This document shows positions 11,016 through 22,398 of a DNA stretch of 64,000 nucleotides, piece after piece. The notes below the pieces were generated by a model. It had not been told where the DNA came from. It worked only from the letters and a program-made list of their open reading frames with translations, and ran no database searches. The number at the start of each line of letters is the position of its first letter. Positions within the stretch are counted from its first letter, which is position 1. The DNA is from Xenoacremonium recifei (taxonomy: Eukaryota; Ascomycota; Sordariomycetes; Hypocreales; Nectriaceae): NCBI GenBank assembly GCA_012184525.1, contig WOFQ01000075.1, forward strand, positions 42,996 through 106,995, given 5' to 3'. The position numbers were made by a program, and so were the translations under genes.

Positions 11016-11203
11016 ACAACAGCGAATGGGTCCCGATTGGGGATAGCGCTAATTGCTGCAAGCGCATACGAACCAATTAGGTGGTCGCACCACGTGACAT
11101 CAATCAATCGATCAATCATAAACCAGGAATCCCCGCTCACGACTCATCTTCCGGGACAATCTTTTTCGTCCTTGAAAGTGCGCAATCGCAGGAGATCTCT
11201 CTA

Positions 11204-13446
11204 ATGAGTCCGTACATACGCTGTTGCTTCCTCTGCGGATACAGTATCGGCGACCATGAAGGGCCGGACTCTTCTTGGGTGGATTTGTTTCGCATCCGTG
11301 AGGTCTCATGAGACCCCTCTCTTGACAATGCTAACCGAAAGCCAGTTTATTCGATTGAAGACCAAATTGCAGTAACGGGTGTTGGATTTGTTGAAGATCC
11401 CGGTGCTGTTCACCTGGTAGCTCCTCTTGACTTCGAGGCACGCTGGGACACCTCGGAATCCAGTGTCCCAATCGGAATCATTCGCCAGAGGCCAGTCAAT
11501 GGACGATATGGCTTTCCCCTCCATGAAGCTTGTTGGTCACTTCTGGAGCAGGCCCATTCTCCGGAACCGATCCCCCAGCGACGTCTATTTGAAGTCTGCC
11601 GCTCACTACCATTTTCGGCTCGATTGGATTGCCTTACGTGGGATCACGATTTCGGGGGACTCATATCAGTGGACGACGACTCCTATCCTTGGGAGGACCT
11701 CTTTATCGATCAAGAGCTCGATTTCGCGAGCTCTGACCCCTACCTTGTGCCAGAAATCCAACAGCTCCCTCACGAAACTCCTACACGGCTACAGGCCTCC
11801 AAAACACCAACAGAGGGGGCTGCCATCTTTGCCGACATTCCGCTGGAAATCATTACTTCCATTTCACTATATCTGCCTACAAATGACTATCTCAATGCTC
11901 GTCTAGCTTTACGATCATTCTATCCCGTCTTCTATACCCAGCAGTTCTAGGCCTCCAGATTCTTGCCTAACGGCGATCGTTCCTGGATTTTCGAGTCTCA
12001 AAATTGGGAAATAGGGTGCGATTGGCTATGGATATATCGCCGCACAGCTAAGGGCTCACCTGGGATGAAAAACCGTGAGCGAGTGTGGCGAGTAATCGAA
12101 AACATCAAGGGAATGCTTTGCTTGGAGTGGATCGAGCCCCTGTTATATTCCATTGCCGATGTGGCTAACAAGAATTGGCTGAAAGCGGCCGGAGACGTAC
12201 GGCCTGAGACAGACGAGCCATACCAGGGCTTTGGCGGAGGTTGCCGTCAATTTTATGAGAGGCACGTGTGCATCCCTCCACATCAGCTCTCACATTTAGC
12301 ATTCTCTCTTATTCAACCAGGGAGTATTACATATATCACGGGGATGAGGTTCATTTTAAGCAATGGTGAATCTGTTCATCTGGGATACATGGCAAATGAG
12401 GAACGCAAGCTAGATATTACATGTCTGACTGGATTTCGCTTGGCTGTTGGATCAAGAGGTATACAAGGTATCCAGTGTATTCTCGATAGTGATCGGGAAT
12501 CACCGTGGGTTGGATGTCCAGATAACGCTCCAAGGACAGAGCGTCTTTCATTTGCTGGGCCTATAACAGATATTAAAGCTGGATTCGATGTAAGTTCGTT
12601 TCTCAATTGTAATTCGCTGCTAACAGCATAGGGATATAAAATGGTTAGCCTGACAACTAACAGCCGAACCCCCCCGGATGGTAATAATCTGCGCGGTTCG
12701 GCATTCTGGTATCCTCGAGTCCCCGAGACAAGCCTATCTCTGAACGAAGGCAGTTTTACTGCAAGGGAGAATGCCATGACTAGATACGAGCCCATCTGTT
12801 GGACAATGTTCGGAGGGCCAGCAGGCATATATCTCGGAAACTTAACGGGGATCTCGGTTACTACCCCAAGGACTATGGAGTTCCACTATAACAGCACAGA
12901 TGTCCCCCTAGAATGCCGCACATTAGGGAGATGCACCCCTTCCGATTACGCCAAAACCATGCACTTCAAGGTTGATGGCCCCGGTGGAGAGGTTATCGAT
13001 TCTTTGACGGTTTGCATTCGCCAATATCTCTACGATGTGCAATATCTCCACGATGTGAAGTGGTACTGTAAGCCAGGAGTCTTGCAGTCATTCATAGCAT
13101 GTTCTCTCTCTACATCCTGGGCTTACTCTGTCTAACACGAGTTAGGTTTCGACTAATCGTGGGCGTTCATATGACTTCGCCTTCAGGCTGCGGAAAGGGA
13201 TGGTCCCCGTCCTTACCGTCCTTACCGTTTGGTTGAGAAGACTATAACGTTAGTTGAAGGGTCCCCGATACATGGGCTTTATTGGACTCAGGTATGCGCT
13301 TAAACTACGCTGAGATTGTCTTCACTAATCGTTACCAGCATGAGAACAGAATCATGGCGCTGGGGGCGATTTCGGAAACGGGTCAAGGACGTCGGCGGAA
13401 TAAAAGACGCAAGTGCAGAGATAAAGTAGCAGATACGGCAAGATAG
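11204..13446 (+). pseudogene. F-box family protein pseudogene (nonsense codon plus frameshift)
   Basis: Five exons are recognisable: 11204-11297, 11346-12589, 12632-13096, 13146-13291 and 13339-13446. The encoded protein has a CxxC start (RCCFLCGYSIG) and an F-box-like helix around 11840-11900 (DIPLEIITSISLYL). A long C-terminal region follows, of the type seen in fungal F-box proteins (possibly the DUF7600 class). Two lesions break it. First, TAG at 11948-11950 follows YTQQF where an aromatic residue is expected (TGG to TAG would suffice). Second, a one-base loss near the aaaggg run at about 13194-13199 puts the rest in another frame, where it reads sensibly (LVEGSPIHGLYWTQ) into the last exon. 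The intron at 13097-13145 has an unusual GC donor (GCATGT). All other introns are GT..AG with CTAAC or CTAAT branch sites. If expressed, only about 230 residues would be made. Confidence 0.75.
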
Positions 13447-13511
13447 AGTAATGACAGTTCCATCAACCAAACTGTCCCCGACAAGTATGATGCTCCCCTA
13501 TTTTCCCTTCG

Positions 13512-14150
13512 TTAAGATGTGAGCTCGACAAGTTCCTCGAGGAGGGTGTGCATCCAGTATTCGTCATTTTTGAAATGCAATGGCTGTCCGTTATAATCCA
13601 TATAGCCAGAACTGAAGTTGGACAATGTGGTCATATCCGAATCGAGCGTGTAATACCGAGAGTAATGCCCCACGGTGACGATACCATACATAGGCGATTC
13701 CGATTCTTCGTTCGCAACACGCGCTTGTTCCATGTACTTGTTGAGTTGCATCATTGCCTTAGACCACACAGCGCTAGAGCCCTCATCTCTAACACGCTTG
13801 TTTCGGACCAGGATAATCTTTCTCGGGACGCCATTATGAACATATCGGATGGCGAAATCAGCTTTTTTATTGGACTTCCTATCCGGGTTCGCCTGGGCCT
13901 CGATCGCGTAGTTATTTTCAACTCTGAAGTAGAGTTGCAGGATGTTGTTCCATATAGCATCGACAGCATTCTCCAATGAATTCTTTTTAAGCTCCTTATA
14001 CAAAGAATTAATGGAGGGCCATCTCATGTACTTCCATGCCAATTAGCTTGAGAATAACTCATGAATCGCTTCTGACGAACTTACGCCCCAATCCTTGGCG
14101 TCATCCTCGGCCTTAGCCTTGCCTTTGCCCTTATCGTTGCGCTTAGGCAT
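13512..14150 (-). CDS. Small PD-(D/E)XK-like hypothetical protein, 194 aa
   Basis: There are two exons, 14150-14085 and 14030-13512. The 54-bp intron has donor GTAAGT and branch GCTAATT, in phase 0. The first exon is a Lys-rich leader (MPKRNDKGKGKAKAEDDAK), possibly nuclear-targeting. The second has a helical segment, then KADFAIRY, a short turn and IILVRNKR, then a helix (WSKAMMQLNKYMEQAR), and a conserved-looking end (PMYGIVTVGHYSRYYTL). The beta-hairpin with an acidic residue and a K/R strand resembles PD-(D/E)XK nuclease-like folds found in many fungal genomes. The second acidic position (expected E/D in the xxEXK strand) appears to be Asn, so catalysis is doubtful. The gene is convergent with the F-box pseudogene. 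The fold is an inference from pattern only. Confidence 0.6.
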
Positions 14151-17100
14151 TTCCTTATGTAGCTGAAGGACTCAGGAAGCCCTTGCTCCCTTCGTGATTA
14201 GACCGGCCGCCTTTAGGGCCCCTCGCCTCAAATGCAGCGCGGAGGGGGGATGGCCAGTGGAGGGACAACCGCAGATTCGAATAACAGAACAAAACAAGAG
14301 AATTACTCTCAATTAGAGGACACTGGAAGACGGGAGACACTGGAAGACGGGACGGTAAGACAGCGTCGCTGTGGAGGGGCACTGCCGCGTGGGAACAGGG
14401 AACAGAGATGAAAGAGTCAGCAGGCTGCATGGAGGCACGAGACACGTATCTCGGTGTGAGGCTAGGCTTTCATTGGTTATCGGCCTGTCACCCGCCACAC
14501 GACGCACGCCACATTCGCAGGCGTTTCAGACTTAATCTCCAGGGAGGTCTGGCTGGACATACCAAAATGAATGAATCGCCAGCCGCACCTCGTAGCCGCA
14601 TCAATTAGACATTCAAGTGGGCATTCTTCTGTGATGCACGACAGGAACTCAATCTACTGCTTCCACTGCAGACTTTTCTGGCTGGCATGGGTAACAGGCG
14701 CGTCACATTGCTATCCCGCGGGCGGCTTGCGATCATTGAAGGCCTGTTCTTCTCCCCACACGTACTGGCAGCCAACCAGTGCGAAGGCACAGAAGTGCAC
14801 TTTTAATTACCACCAAACAGCAGACCAAGCATTAGAGAATGGCCCCCAACGCTCACGGGAGCACTTGGCCCTGCTGGATCCCACCCCAGCCAGGATGGAC
14901 ATCTAGTGTCCACGGATGATCTCCGACACCCTGCACCAACAACTGCCCCAGGAGTCTTCTTCGCTGACCAGACATTGGGTTGGGAATGCCCCGCCACGTG
15001 TCCAGCGCTGGCGAGAGGAAGCTCAAGCTCAGGTCCGAGATCTGATAGATCATCGCAGAACGTCTGCAGTCTGCAGGATGACGCATCGGCAAGCAGAAGC
15101 CTCGCAACTCTTCCCTCTACCAAGCTAGCGCCAGTCTCCTATTGATGTTTAGCAAAACACACTATTGATGCCCTCTGTGCTGTTCTTCTGCCGTCTGGAG
15201 GGTAGGGCAAGCCACACGGGGAATCTTAGGGGTGAATGCTCGCTTGCACCCGATGCCCCTGTCGGTCAGCCAGCCAGCCAGTCCCCCAATAACGGGATCC
15301 GGCAGCTCCCAATCTGCAGCAAGGACCACACCCACCGGCCAGGCCTCATTGGTTTGCTTTCTGCCCCCCCGCTGACTTCCAGGGCAGAGAGGCGGCAAAG
15401 GACATGGGGATTATGGAGCCCAGCCAAGCACCGCTATTGAGGAGCAGACAGAATCCGTGCTCTTGAGTTTTTATCACACTGTGCAGGCCATTTCATCAGG
15501 ATGCAGTATCCTTGATGACGCAGGAAGACGGCACGGAACCCAACGGAAGGGTAAGAGAGATGAGTTAGTACGTCGTTGCTCCATAATTCAGATGAAGGTG
15601 GCATCACATGCCCTCGCGATGCGTTTGCAGCCCGGCGTCCAAGAAACCGTAGAGGACAAACAAACACACCTTGAAACAAGACCCCCTTGTCGCTCTATAC
15701 AGACTATCCGGGAGTGGCTACTGTGAACCGTCCAGCAGGTTGAGTCGCCATCATCCTCCTCTCCCGCTCGTGGTGCCAGTTGTGCCAGGGGCTGCTCAGG
15801 GCCACTTGTTGCGATTCATTCACTGGAATACAGACTCAGACATGGGATTTCGCAACCCACACAAACTCCGACGCAAGCAGCGTCCGGTAGTCAGGCTCAA
15901 CGTTGCTACAGGCAGCCCAGGGGAAGGGAAGAGCCACACGGGACGCTCCCGTCGGCCCAACAGTCCAGACCGGTCTCCAGCCAGTCTCCATCCAATTAGT
16001 CCCCGAAGACGCTAAAGATCCCGTGAGGGAGCTACGGAGGCCTGGTGCGGCGGGAGTGTTCGCTCCAGGAGGGGGAGGGGGAGGGGGAGGGCACGAAGAG
16101 GCTCAGGAGCCAGGCAACCAGGGCCTGTGGGAAAAGTGGAACGAAAGGGGGCCTGGGTTTGGGTTGTCGATCATCTTGCCCAGTGCCGGGATTACAGTTA
16201 CAGGGATCGTCCCGCTGACAGGCGACAGACGTTGGCGTGGGGTGTCTGGTTGAGGTTGCAGGGACCAATTGCAAGCGCCGCGCTTGGAGTGCCGCGAACG
16301 TCACCGTTTGAACGACACTCCTCTCTCCAAGACGCTCCATCCTCGCCTTTTCCGATGAATTCTGCGAGGCAGCCCATCCAGGCTTACGACGCCAGAGAGA
16401 GAGGGCACTGGAGGAGCAGGACTCAGCGGGGGGCCTGTGCCGGCCTCTTTCAAACGCTCGGCCGCAAGTGCCGCAGCATCCCGACGGCGTGTCCATGCCG
16501 ACTGCATGAGAAGATTGCGGCCCTCAACGACATGCGGTACTGACTGATTGGTTCGGCAAGGTTGCTATCTACCCGGACCAGTGTCCCAGTGTCCTCACAG
16601 CGCAATCTACCCTGCGGTCACAAGTCCGAGCTGGGAAAGCCACACTCCCTGTGCAAGGCGTCTACCAGACACGGTACAGTTCGCGTCGCGATGGTGTTCT
16701 GGCCGAGATGGATTGACGGAAGGATGAGACGACTCCGGCAAAGTTTACCAAGACTGAGATGTCGTTTACCTCAAATCTCGGTTATGCTCCTGTGTCAAGA
16801 CAGAACAGGAGTGCCGGCAGTCCATCCGCGTAGACAGGCCAAGGGGGAAGCAGAGTCCCAGAGGCATTCCTGGCGCGACGTCTTTCAGAGCTCGCCCGCT
16901 CTGCGCCGCCCCGACGCAACGCTACGACGGGGAAAACAGCGGAGTCCGCTCCATAGTAGCCATTCAGTTGGGACATGTCGGCCTGGTTGATTGGAGCTGG
17001 TGACCTCCCTGGTGGTCTCCTGGAGCAGGGCTGCGTCTCGCACAGACGCCATATGGGTTCGTGATGGCCTCTAGCGCCTGGATGGGGTTCTTGAATCCGA

Positions 17101-17315
17101 TGATGCGACGAACGGCCTGCTAGTCTGCTGGTGGAATTTGAGATCATAAAACGCCGCGACTCTTCCTGCCTCAATCTCTTCATCTCTGTCATCTTGAAAA
17201 CTTCTTGTGCTTCGTCTTGTGCAGCAGAATCGATCCTCCATCTTCTCAATTACCCTTCGATTTCGTTACTGAAAGCGTCAACTGTTGCCTCCTTCTCCCG
17301 CACGATACCACAAAA
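14151..17315. other. Gene-poor region, 3.2 kb
   Basis: No frame in this stretch has domain character or plausible splice structure, and the base composition is not AT-skewed. It holds a tandem 17-bp duplication at 14319-14352 (gacactggaagacggga twice) and a G-run cluster at about 16068-16091 (repeated ggaggg). The short ORFs on both strands look like chance. It could be decayed repeat DNA, but I see no terminal repeats or transposase remnant. Confidence 0.45.
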
Positions 17316-17395
17316 CAACCATCACAGAAAACAACCATCACAGAAAACAACCATCACAGAAAACAACCATCACAAAAAACAACCATCACAGAAAA
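17316..17395 (+). repeat. Five tandem 16-bp repeats ending one base before an ATG
   Basis: The unit caaccatcacagaaaa is repeated five times without gaps (80 bp). The fourth copy has one G-to-A change. The array ends one base before the start codon at 17397, so it lies in the 5' leader of that gene. Because 16 is not a multiple of three, each reading frame cycles through the unit and all stay open. Confidence 0.9.
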
Positions 17396-17396
17396 C

Positions 17397-17858
17397 ATGG
17401 TTACTGGACTGGAGGCCGTTCCCGTTGCTGCCATCGCCAACGGCACCAAAGAGACCGTCAAGTTCGGTCTAGAGCTATACGCGGCCCCCGAGGACTCTCG
17501 CATCCTGGAGTGCATCGCTACGCAGATTGACCTCGATATCACGCATGCGGTCGACTGTTTGATTGCATTCGGCCCTTATTTGGAAACTCACAAAAGTATG
17601 AGTATCTGGGTTTCCGAAGTGATCAAGAAAACGAGGGTCTTGCTGGCAGAGTACCGAGAGAACCTCGTTCATCCCGACATCGACGGAGGAGTGGGGGTGA
17701 TCGATAGGGGCAAGTTCGCTCTGAGCCACCACGCAAAGCTCTTGCAGATCAAGGAGGTTCTCCAATTCTCGCACCAGTCACTGATGCACGCGACATCCAC
17801 CCTGTATCAGGTGGCCGCTGCTGGAGGCCACTTTCTCCCCCCCCAAACCGAGGCATGA
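17397..17858 (+). CDS. Small helical protein resembling fungal NLR-type N-terminal domains, 153 aa
   Basis: The start is the ATG immediately after the 16-bp repeat array (MVTGLEAVPVAAIANG); the frame is open further upstream only because the repeats lack stops. The protein is single-exon and mostly helical: a short hydrophobic N-terminus (about 1-17), KETVKFGLELYAAPEDSRIL, then several amphipathic helices ending at a Gly/Pro-rich tail. The pattern of a stand-alone helical bundle with a hydrophobic first helix recalls the fungal N-terminal domains found on STAND/NLR proteins. No nucleotide-binding or repeat domain follows. I cannot assign a family firmly, and function is unknown. Confidence 0.55.
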   Translation: MVTGLEAVPVAAIANGTKETVKFGLELYAAPEDSRILECIATQIDLDITHAVDCLIAFGPYLETHKSMSIWVSEVIKKTRVLLAEYRENLVHPDIDGGVGVIDRGKFALSHHAKLLQIKEVLQFSHQSLMHATSTLYQVAAAGGHFLPPQTEA

Positions 17859-18515
17859 GGCTCCCAACTTGCGAGGCGCATCGTCCGCCAACTGGTGCTC
17901 GACCTCGCAAGCCCTTGAGCGTGGGAATGGTGCGACGGGGGATATGTGAGGAGGAGTAAGGGAAGTTGTGCTGGGAGGAGTGTGCTAGTGCGAAGGGTAC
18001 CAAGCTGCGAGGGATCTCAGGTGGGAAATCTTGGCGGCGTGCGGCGAAGAGGGGGAGGGAGAGGGGGAGGGAGAAGGGGAGGGGGACGGGGAGGGTTGAC
18101 TTCCAGGGGCTGGGATTTTCTTTCATTTTTTCGTTCCTTTTCGCGTCGTCCCATCATGTATCATAGTTTAGCGAGCGGAGTAATGAAGCTTTTTGCCCTG
18201 AGGCCATCTACTGATATGTCCCGTTGGTTTGTTACCTGTGAAGTTGAGTGTGAATCTTGCATGCTGTCAAGAGATGTCCGCGTTGGCCCTATCAAGACAA
18301 ATGCGCAAACGCCACACCACACGTCACCAATGTCATCGCATAGAAGCGGCCAAAAGAATGTAATTGATGAGTACTAACTAATAGAGCTGCTTTAAAAGGG
18401 ATGAATCATATCATCAGGCCTGTTTTCAGTGCATGTACCTCGCAGATTCGCCTCCATACTTCTCACTCCCCTTCGCCCCGCCAAAACCCAGTCGCATCCC
18501 ACCATCACACTCCCA
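17859..18515. other. Intergenic region between convergent genes, with a G-run cluster
   Basis: No gene is seen. At about 18047-18094 there are many runs of three to five G (gggaggg-type), a potential G-quadruplex on the plus strand just downstream of the preceding gene. Confidence 0.5.
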
Positions 18516-19694
18516 CTACTCCCCAACGGTGGCCTGGCCATCCTCAACATGTTCGGAGGGCGCTACTTCGTCTTGCTCCCTTCGCCAATTGGGAAGGTAC
18601 TCGTATACGCCTGCGAACATGTCGACCTTGATCTTCTCAATGACAAGATGGATTCCCGGATGGGTGATGAAGCCAGGTCGTTCTGGAATCCAGTCGTACG
18701 TCCAGTTGGAAGGCTGAGAGAAGAGCACCATGGCATCATTTGCCGCCACCCCGATGAGGTACCTCAACGTTTGGAAGATGTCAGTGTTTGAGTTTTCATG
18801 CCAAATGCTGACTGCCTTCACTACATCGATTTTCAGTGCATCGAGCACTTCTTCAGCCAATGCCCCGGCCTTCAGAAATCTTGGATCGTCCTCGCAACTA
18901 AAGCCGGAAGTCGTCTCTTCGTAGCGGATGTCAAGCCTTTCGAAGTAGAACGTGCAAGTGATCTCTCGCCAAAGTGCCATCAATACTGAGTCCTTGTAGC
19001 CAGGGTCAAGTTCGCTAACAAAATTGCATAGGTATTGATAGAAGCTTGCTAGCTCAACAGGTAGAAGCGTTTTCTCAATGTCGCAGCTCGGATGCATACG
19101 CGCGTAAAGGACCTGAAAGAGAAAGGATGCGACCGCAGGTGCGCGTGTTTTGCGGTCGGAGATCAACTCTGTCCAAGTTCCACCGTTCACCGGTGCGCCA
19201 GCAAGCCTCACAAGCTGTGCTTCATCCAGAACCGCTTCCACTTCAGCCTTTGATCGACTGGACGACGTGCCAATGAAGGCGCACCGAGCAAAATTAATGA
19301 CTAGGTGGGTGCTCGTAAGGGTGTCTTCGACTTGGTAGGGGGTGTAAAAGCCGATTCGACGGTAGCCGGGGATGGGTCGGGGTGGCGGCGCTTGTATGGA
19401 GGGTACATACGGCCTCGTAGGCGTAGGAGGGACCAGTCCTGGGCGAAAGACCTTCCATGGACGCAGGCGTCTGATCAGTGCCGCCTGAGAATTGGACAAG
19501 TTGCTGTGCGGGGTGAATCTCAGGGACAAAGCAGCAGACCGGGTGAGCCAGACGGCTATCGCATAGACCAAAGAGGCAGCGACAAACCCAATGGCGACAC
19601 CGATTCCAATTGACTGAGCAGTGGTTAGCCCTGGATGAGAGCTGGTCGCAGTGCCCGAGGAGCTGGAGACAGCAGTGGCAGTAATGACATCCAT
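18516..19694 (-). CDS. Single-pass membrane hypothetical protein, 392 aa
   Basis: Single exon, ATG at 19692-19694. The N-terminus is Ser/Thr-rich (residues 1-25), followed by one strong membrane helix (about 27-50, SIGIGVAIGFVAASLVYAIAV). A basic, Pro-rich juxtamembrane stretch comes next (about 70-115), then a soluble, mostly helical domain to the C-terminus containing GFYTPYQVEDTL, conserved-looking Trp residues and DDPRFLKAGALAEEVL. No signal peptide precedes the helix, which suggests a type III/Nout-Cin anchor. I do not recognise a characterised family; the type is common among uncharacterised fungal proteins. The frame is uninterrupted and codon use is ordinary. Confidence 0.75.
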   Translation of the reverse strand: MDVITATAVSSSSGTATSSHPGLTTAQSIGIGVAIGFVAASLVYAIAVWLTRSAALSLRFTPHSNLSNSQAALIRRLRPWKVFRPGLVPPTPTRPYVPSIQAPPPRPIPGYRRIGFYTPYQVEDTLTSTHLVINFARCAFIGTSSSRSKAEVEAVLDEAQLVRLAGAPVNGGTWTELISDRKTRAPAVASFLFQVLYARMHPSCDIEKTLLPVELASFYQYLCNFVSELDPGYKDSVLMALWREITCTFYFERLDIRYEETTSGFSCEDDPRFLKAGALAEEVLDALKIDVVKAVSIWHENSNTDIFQTLRYLIGVAANDAMVLFSQPSNWTYDWIPERPGFITHPGIHLVIEKIKVDMFAGVYEYLPNWRREQDEVAPSEHVEDGQATVGE

Positions 19695-20283
19695 GTCGGT
19701 AGAAAAGGATGAAGAGGGCTGACTGACAAAGACGAAGCAAGACAGACAGAGAGATGAGATTGTCGGATCAAAGTTGGCATAAATCTGAAGCGGCGGGGCA
19801 CGACCACCTAAATACCACAGAGCCTAGAGACTGTTTCTTTGTCTTTCTTGATGCCAATGCGTCTTGGTGGTACATCAGTGCTTCCCTTTGACAGTTTGCA
19901 GCACGGGACTTACAGCCTAATTAATTAGCCAAGCTGGCCCGCCACTGCATGCTCCACGTCGGGAAAGGGGGAGTGTATCTAACCGTTGCAATTGCACCCG
20001 GCATCTCTCAGCTCAGACCATGCCATGTGGCTGGGGGTTAGATGCCCGGATGATTTCCCCGTCTTCAGCCCAATGGAAATGTCAGGGGTCACGGATGTAC
20101 ATCCATCCGTCTGACCTGGTACGCACTGATCCAGGACTCTGTTGGCTTTTCCACATCGCCCTCACCCTTTTCTCTTCTTCATCAGCTCGCGCGTCATCAG
20201 CTCGCGCGCTCTGCCTTCACTTTCCTCCTTCCCCTCTCGATTCTGCTGTCCATTGCTGCTCCCACTTCCAGATACTTGGAAAC
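19695..20283. promoter_or_regulatory. Divergent intergenic region
   Basis: About 590 bp separate the minus-strand membrane-protein gene (19694) from the plus-strand Hsp70-like gene (20284), so both promoters should lie here. Pyrimidine-rich tracts occur upstream of the latter (about 20155-20230), as is common at fungal promoters, including a direct repeat of tcatcagctcgcgcg. No specific factor site is claimed. Confidence 0.45.
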
Positions 20284-22398
20284 ATGCCGGTCGACTTGGT
20301 GGTTGGGGTGGACGTCGGAATGACGTGTAAGTGTCCCCCTTATTTTGAGTGAGCCAAAGTGTGCAGAGGTCGCGCTGACTTGAACCTCCTCAGCTACCGG
20401 CGTCGCTTATTGTGACACCACGGACGGAATCGTTCAATCGATAAGTTGGCCTGCCCATGACGGACCACGCGAGCTTGTTAAGGTACCGACACGAGTCGCG
20501 TACGATCAAGAGGACCGCCTTTCGACCTGGGGGAACCAGCTCCCAGCCCATCAGGACTCCCAAATGACAGCCGGCCCGGTTGCCAACACCCAGGCCAACT
20601 TCAAGGTTAAGTTTGGCCTGCAGATGGGCCAAAACCCAAACATACGACGATACTACATCGATTACCTGCGACAACTGCACCGAATGATCTTCACCCCAGG
20701 CTTCCTGCCGCCCCTGCCGCCCCTTCCACCCCCTGCTTCAACGGAAGGGCAGTCGTGGCAAGACCGACGGGTCGATTTCAAGTTTTCGATCCCAACAACG
20801 TGGACACCAGTTGTAGCAGAATCCTTCCGATCAATAATATCGGAAGCTGGCTTCGACGCGCCAAGCGGTCATACTTTTCAGGCAAGCATGACCGAGCCAC
20901 AAGCCGTGGTCGCGGATGTACTCTGCACAGACCATGGGTCGCTTGGCCTTACGGTAAGTTCGCCGTCACATTTTGTATTCCGACAAGAAAACTGACTGCT
21001 GTGTCCAGAAGGGCAAGAAGGTCCTGGTTCTTGATGCTGGAGGCGGTACATGTGTAAGTACTTCGTTCCAGGAATAATCCCATGTCCACGCTTTAGCTGA
21101 CCGACGAAAGGACGTCTGTCTCGTTGAAGTCACGGATGCTCACCACGGCAAAGTGGAAGCTATTCAAAATCACCCTGTACAAGGTAAGAAGGTAGGATAG
21201 AGTACAGACGTCATAAAAATTAACGAGAGTCATACAAGGTGTCAACGAGGGGTCAGCTAAGATCGACGAGCGCATCGAGTTGCTGGCCAAAGAACGACTT
21301 CGTCCTTTCAAAGAGAGTCTGAAGTGCAGCATTGACGAAGCGGCGTATAGGATCAGCAAGGGCTCGCAAGCCCAAGAGGCAAAGGAAGCTATTGGAAAAC
21401 CTGATTGCTTCAATGAATTCTGGATTGATATCACGGCTCTGCTTGGCCAAGATCCGGTGCTTGGCGCAGAAGCTGCCTCTGATAAGATCGGCTTCTCCAT
21501 TACCAAGTGAGTAATGCAAAGTCCCTCGAGCCACCATGTGATACACATGCTGATGAGCCATAGAGCCGAACTTGAATCATTCTTCGACGAACGAATCGCT
21601 TCGATGGAGAAGCTTCTTTTTAATGCCGTCGATCAAATTGCTAAGACCTACGACAAGTTCTCCTTGGTGAGCCACCAGTGACTTCCCGTCCAGGCACCTC
21701 CTGACATCGCTATCAGGATTTCGTGATTCTCGCAGGCGGCCTCGGGTCCTCCCTCTATGTCCAACAAAAAATGCGGCACTATTGTGCCAGTAGCCAGTAC
21801 AGCTGGCTCAAAGGAACCAGGCTCATTGTACACCGCCAACCCCGATTGGCCGTCGCCCGTGGACTAGTACATCATGCCGTCACGAATCCCAATGCCCTGG
21901 AGAATCGGGCACACCGAGCATCGATCGGTATCGTTCGACGCATCCCAGCTCATACGAGCTTGTTCGCTAGTTGGAAGTGCTTCTTTGACAAGGCATACAA
22001 GTGGGCGCCCATTTTGAAGCAAGCCATTCGTGATAAGCGACCCTGCATCACGGACCGCAACGACCAGAAATGGTACGAAGTGGTTGACTGGATCGTGAAG
22101 ACAGTGAGTTACCAAGCCCATCTGTGCTGACCTGATCATCTGCTAATCGAATGAACAGGGAGATGACCTGCCGCCCTCAGGCAGCCTGTCCCACAGGCAT
22201 AGGGCCGTAATTGACTCGGCTACTCCTCTAGAAGAGCGTCGGCATGAGCTGCAGCTTGTCACGTCTTTGACAGAGAACCTTCTGTCTACCTTGAAGCAAG
22301 AGGTATGGATACAGGCTGATATTCCCTTGGTCGTTCTTCGTTGCTTTACTGGTGCTGACAATTCCTTGTAGGTACTCAACCTTTTTCCGAAAAGTTGA
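20284..22398 (+). CDS. Hsp70-like ATPase-domain protein (HSPA12-like), 549 aa as spliced
   Basis: Exons are 20284-20326, 20394-20953, 21009-21053, 21111-21183, 21239-21506, 21564-21666, 21717-22103, 22159-22302 and a short last piece from 22372. The actin-like ATPase signatures are in order: phosphate-1 motif (VVGVDVGMTSTGVAY, residues about 6-20), phosphate-2 (VLVLDAGGGTCDVCLVEV) and adenosine motif (VILAGGLGSSLYVQQ). This is the HSPA12-type architecture, common in filamentous fungi, lacking a classical substrate-binding domain. After exon 8 the splice at 22303/22371 leads into a frame that stops at 22396-22398. The adjacent frame, shifted, stays open and looks like the family's C-terminal beta-rich region (see next entry). 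The gene may therefore be truncated by an indel, or the 3' model is wrong. Confidence 0.75.

Noticed and set aside
16068..18094. G-run clusters near 16070 and 18060 as functional quadruplexes
   Set aside because: They could form G-quadruplexes, but both are intergenic and simple purine tracts are common in fungal DNA; nothing ties them to a function.
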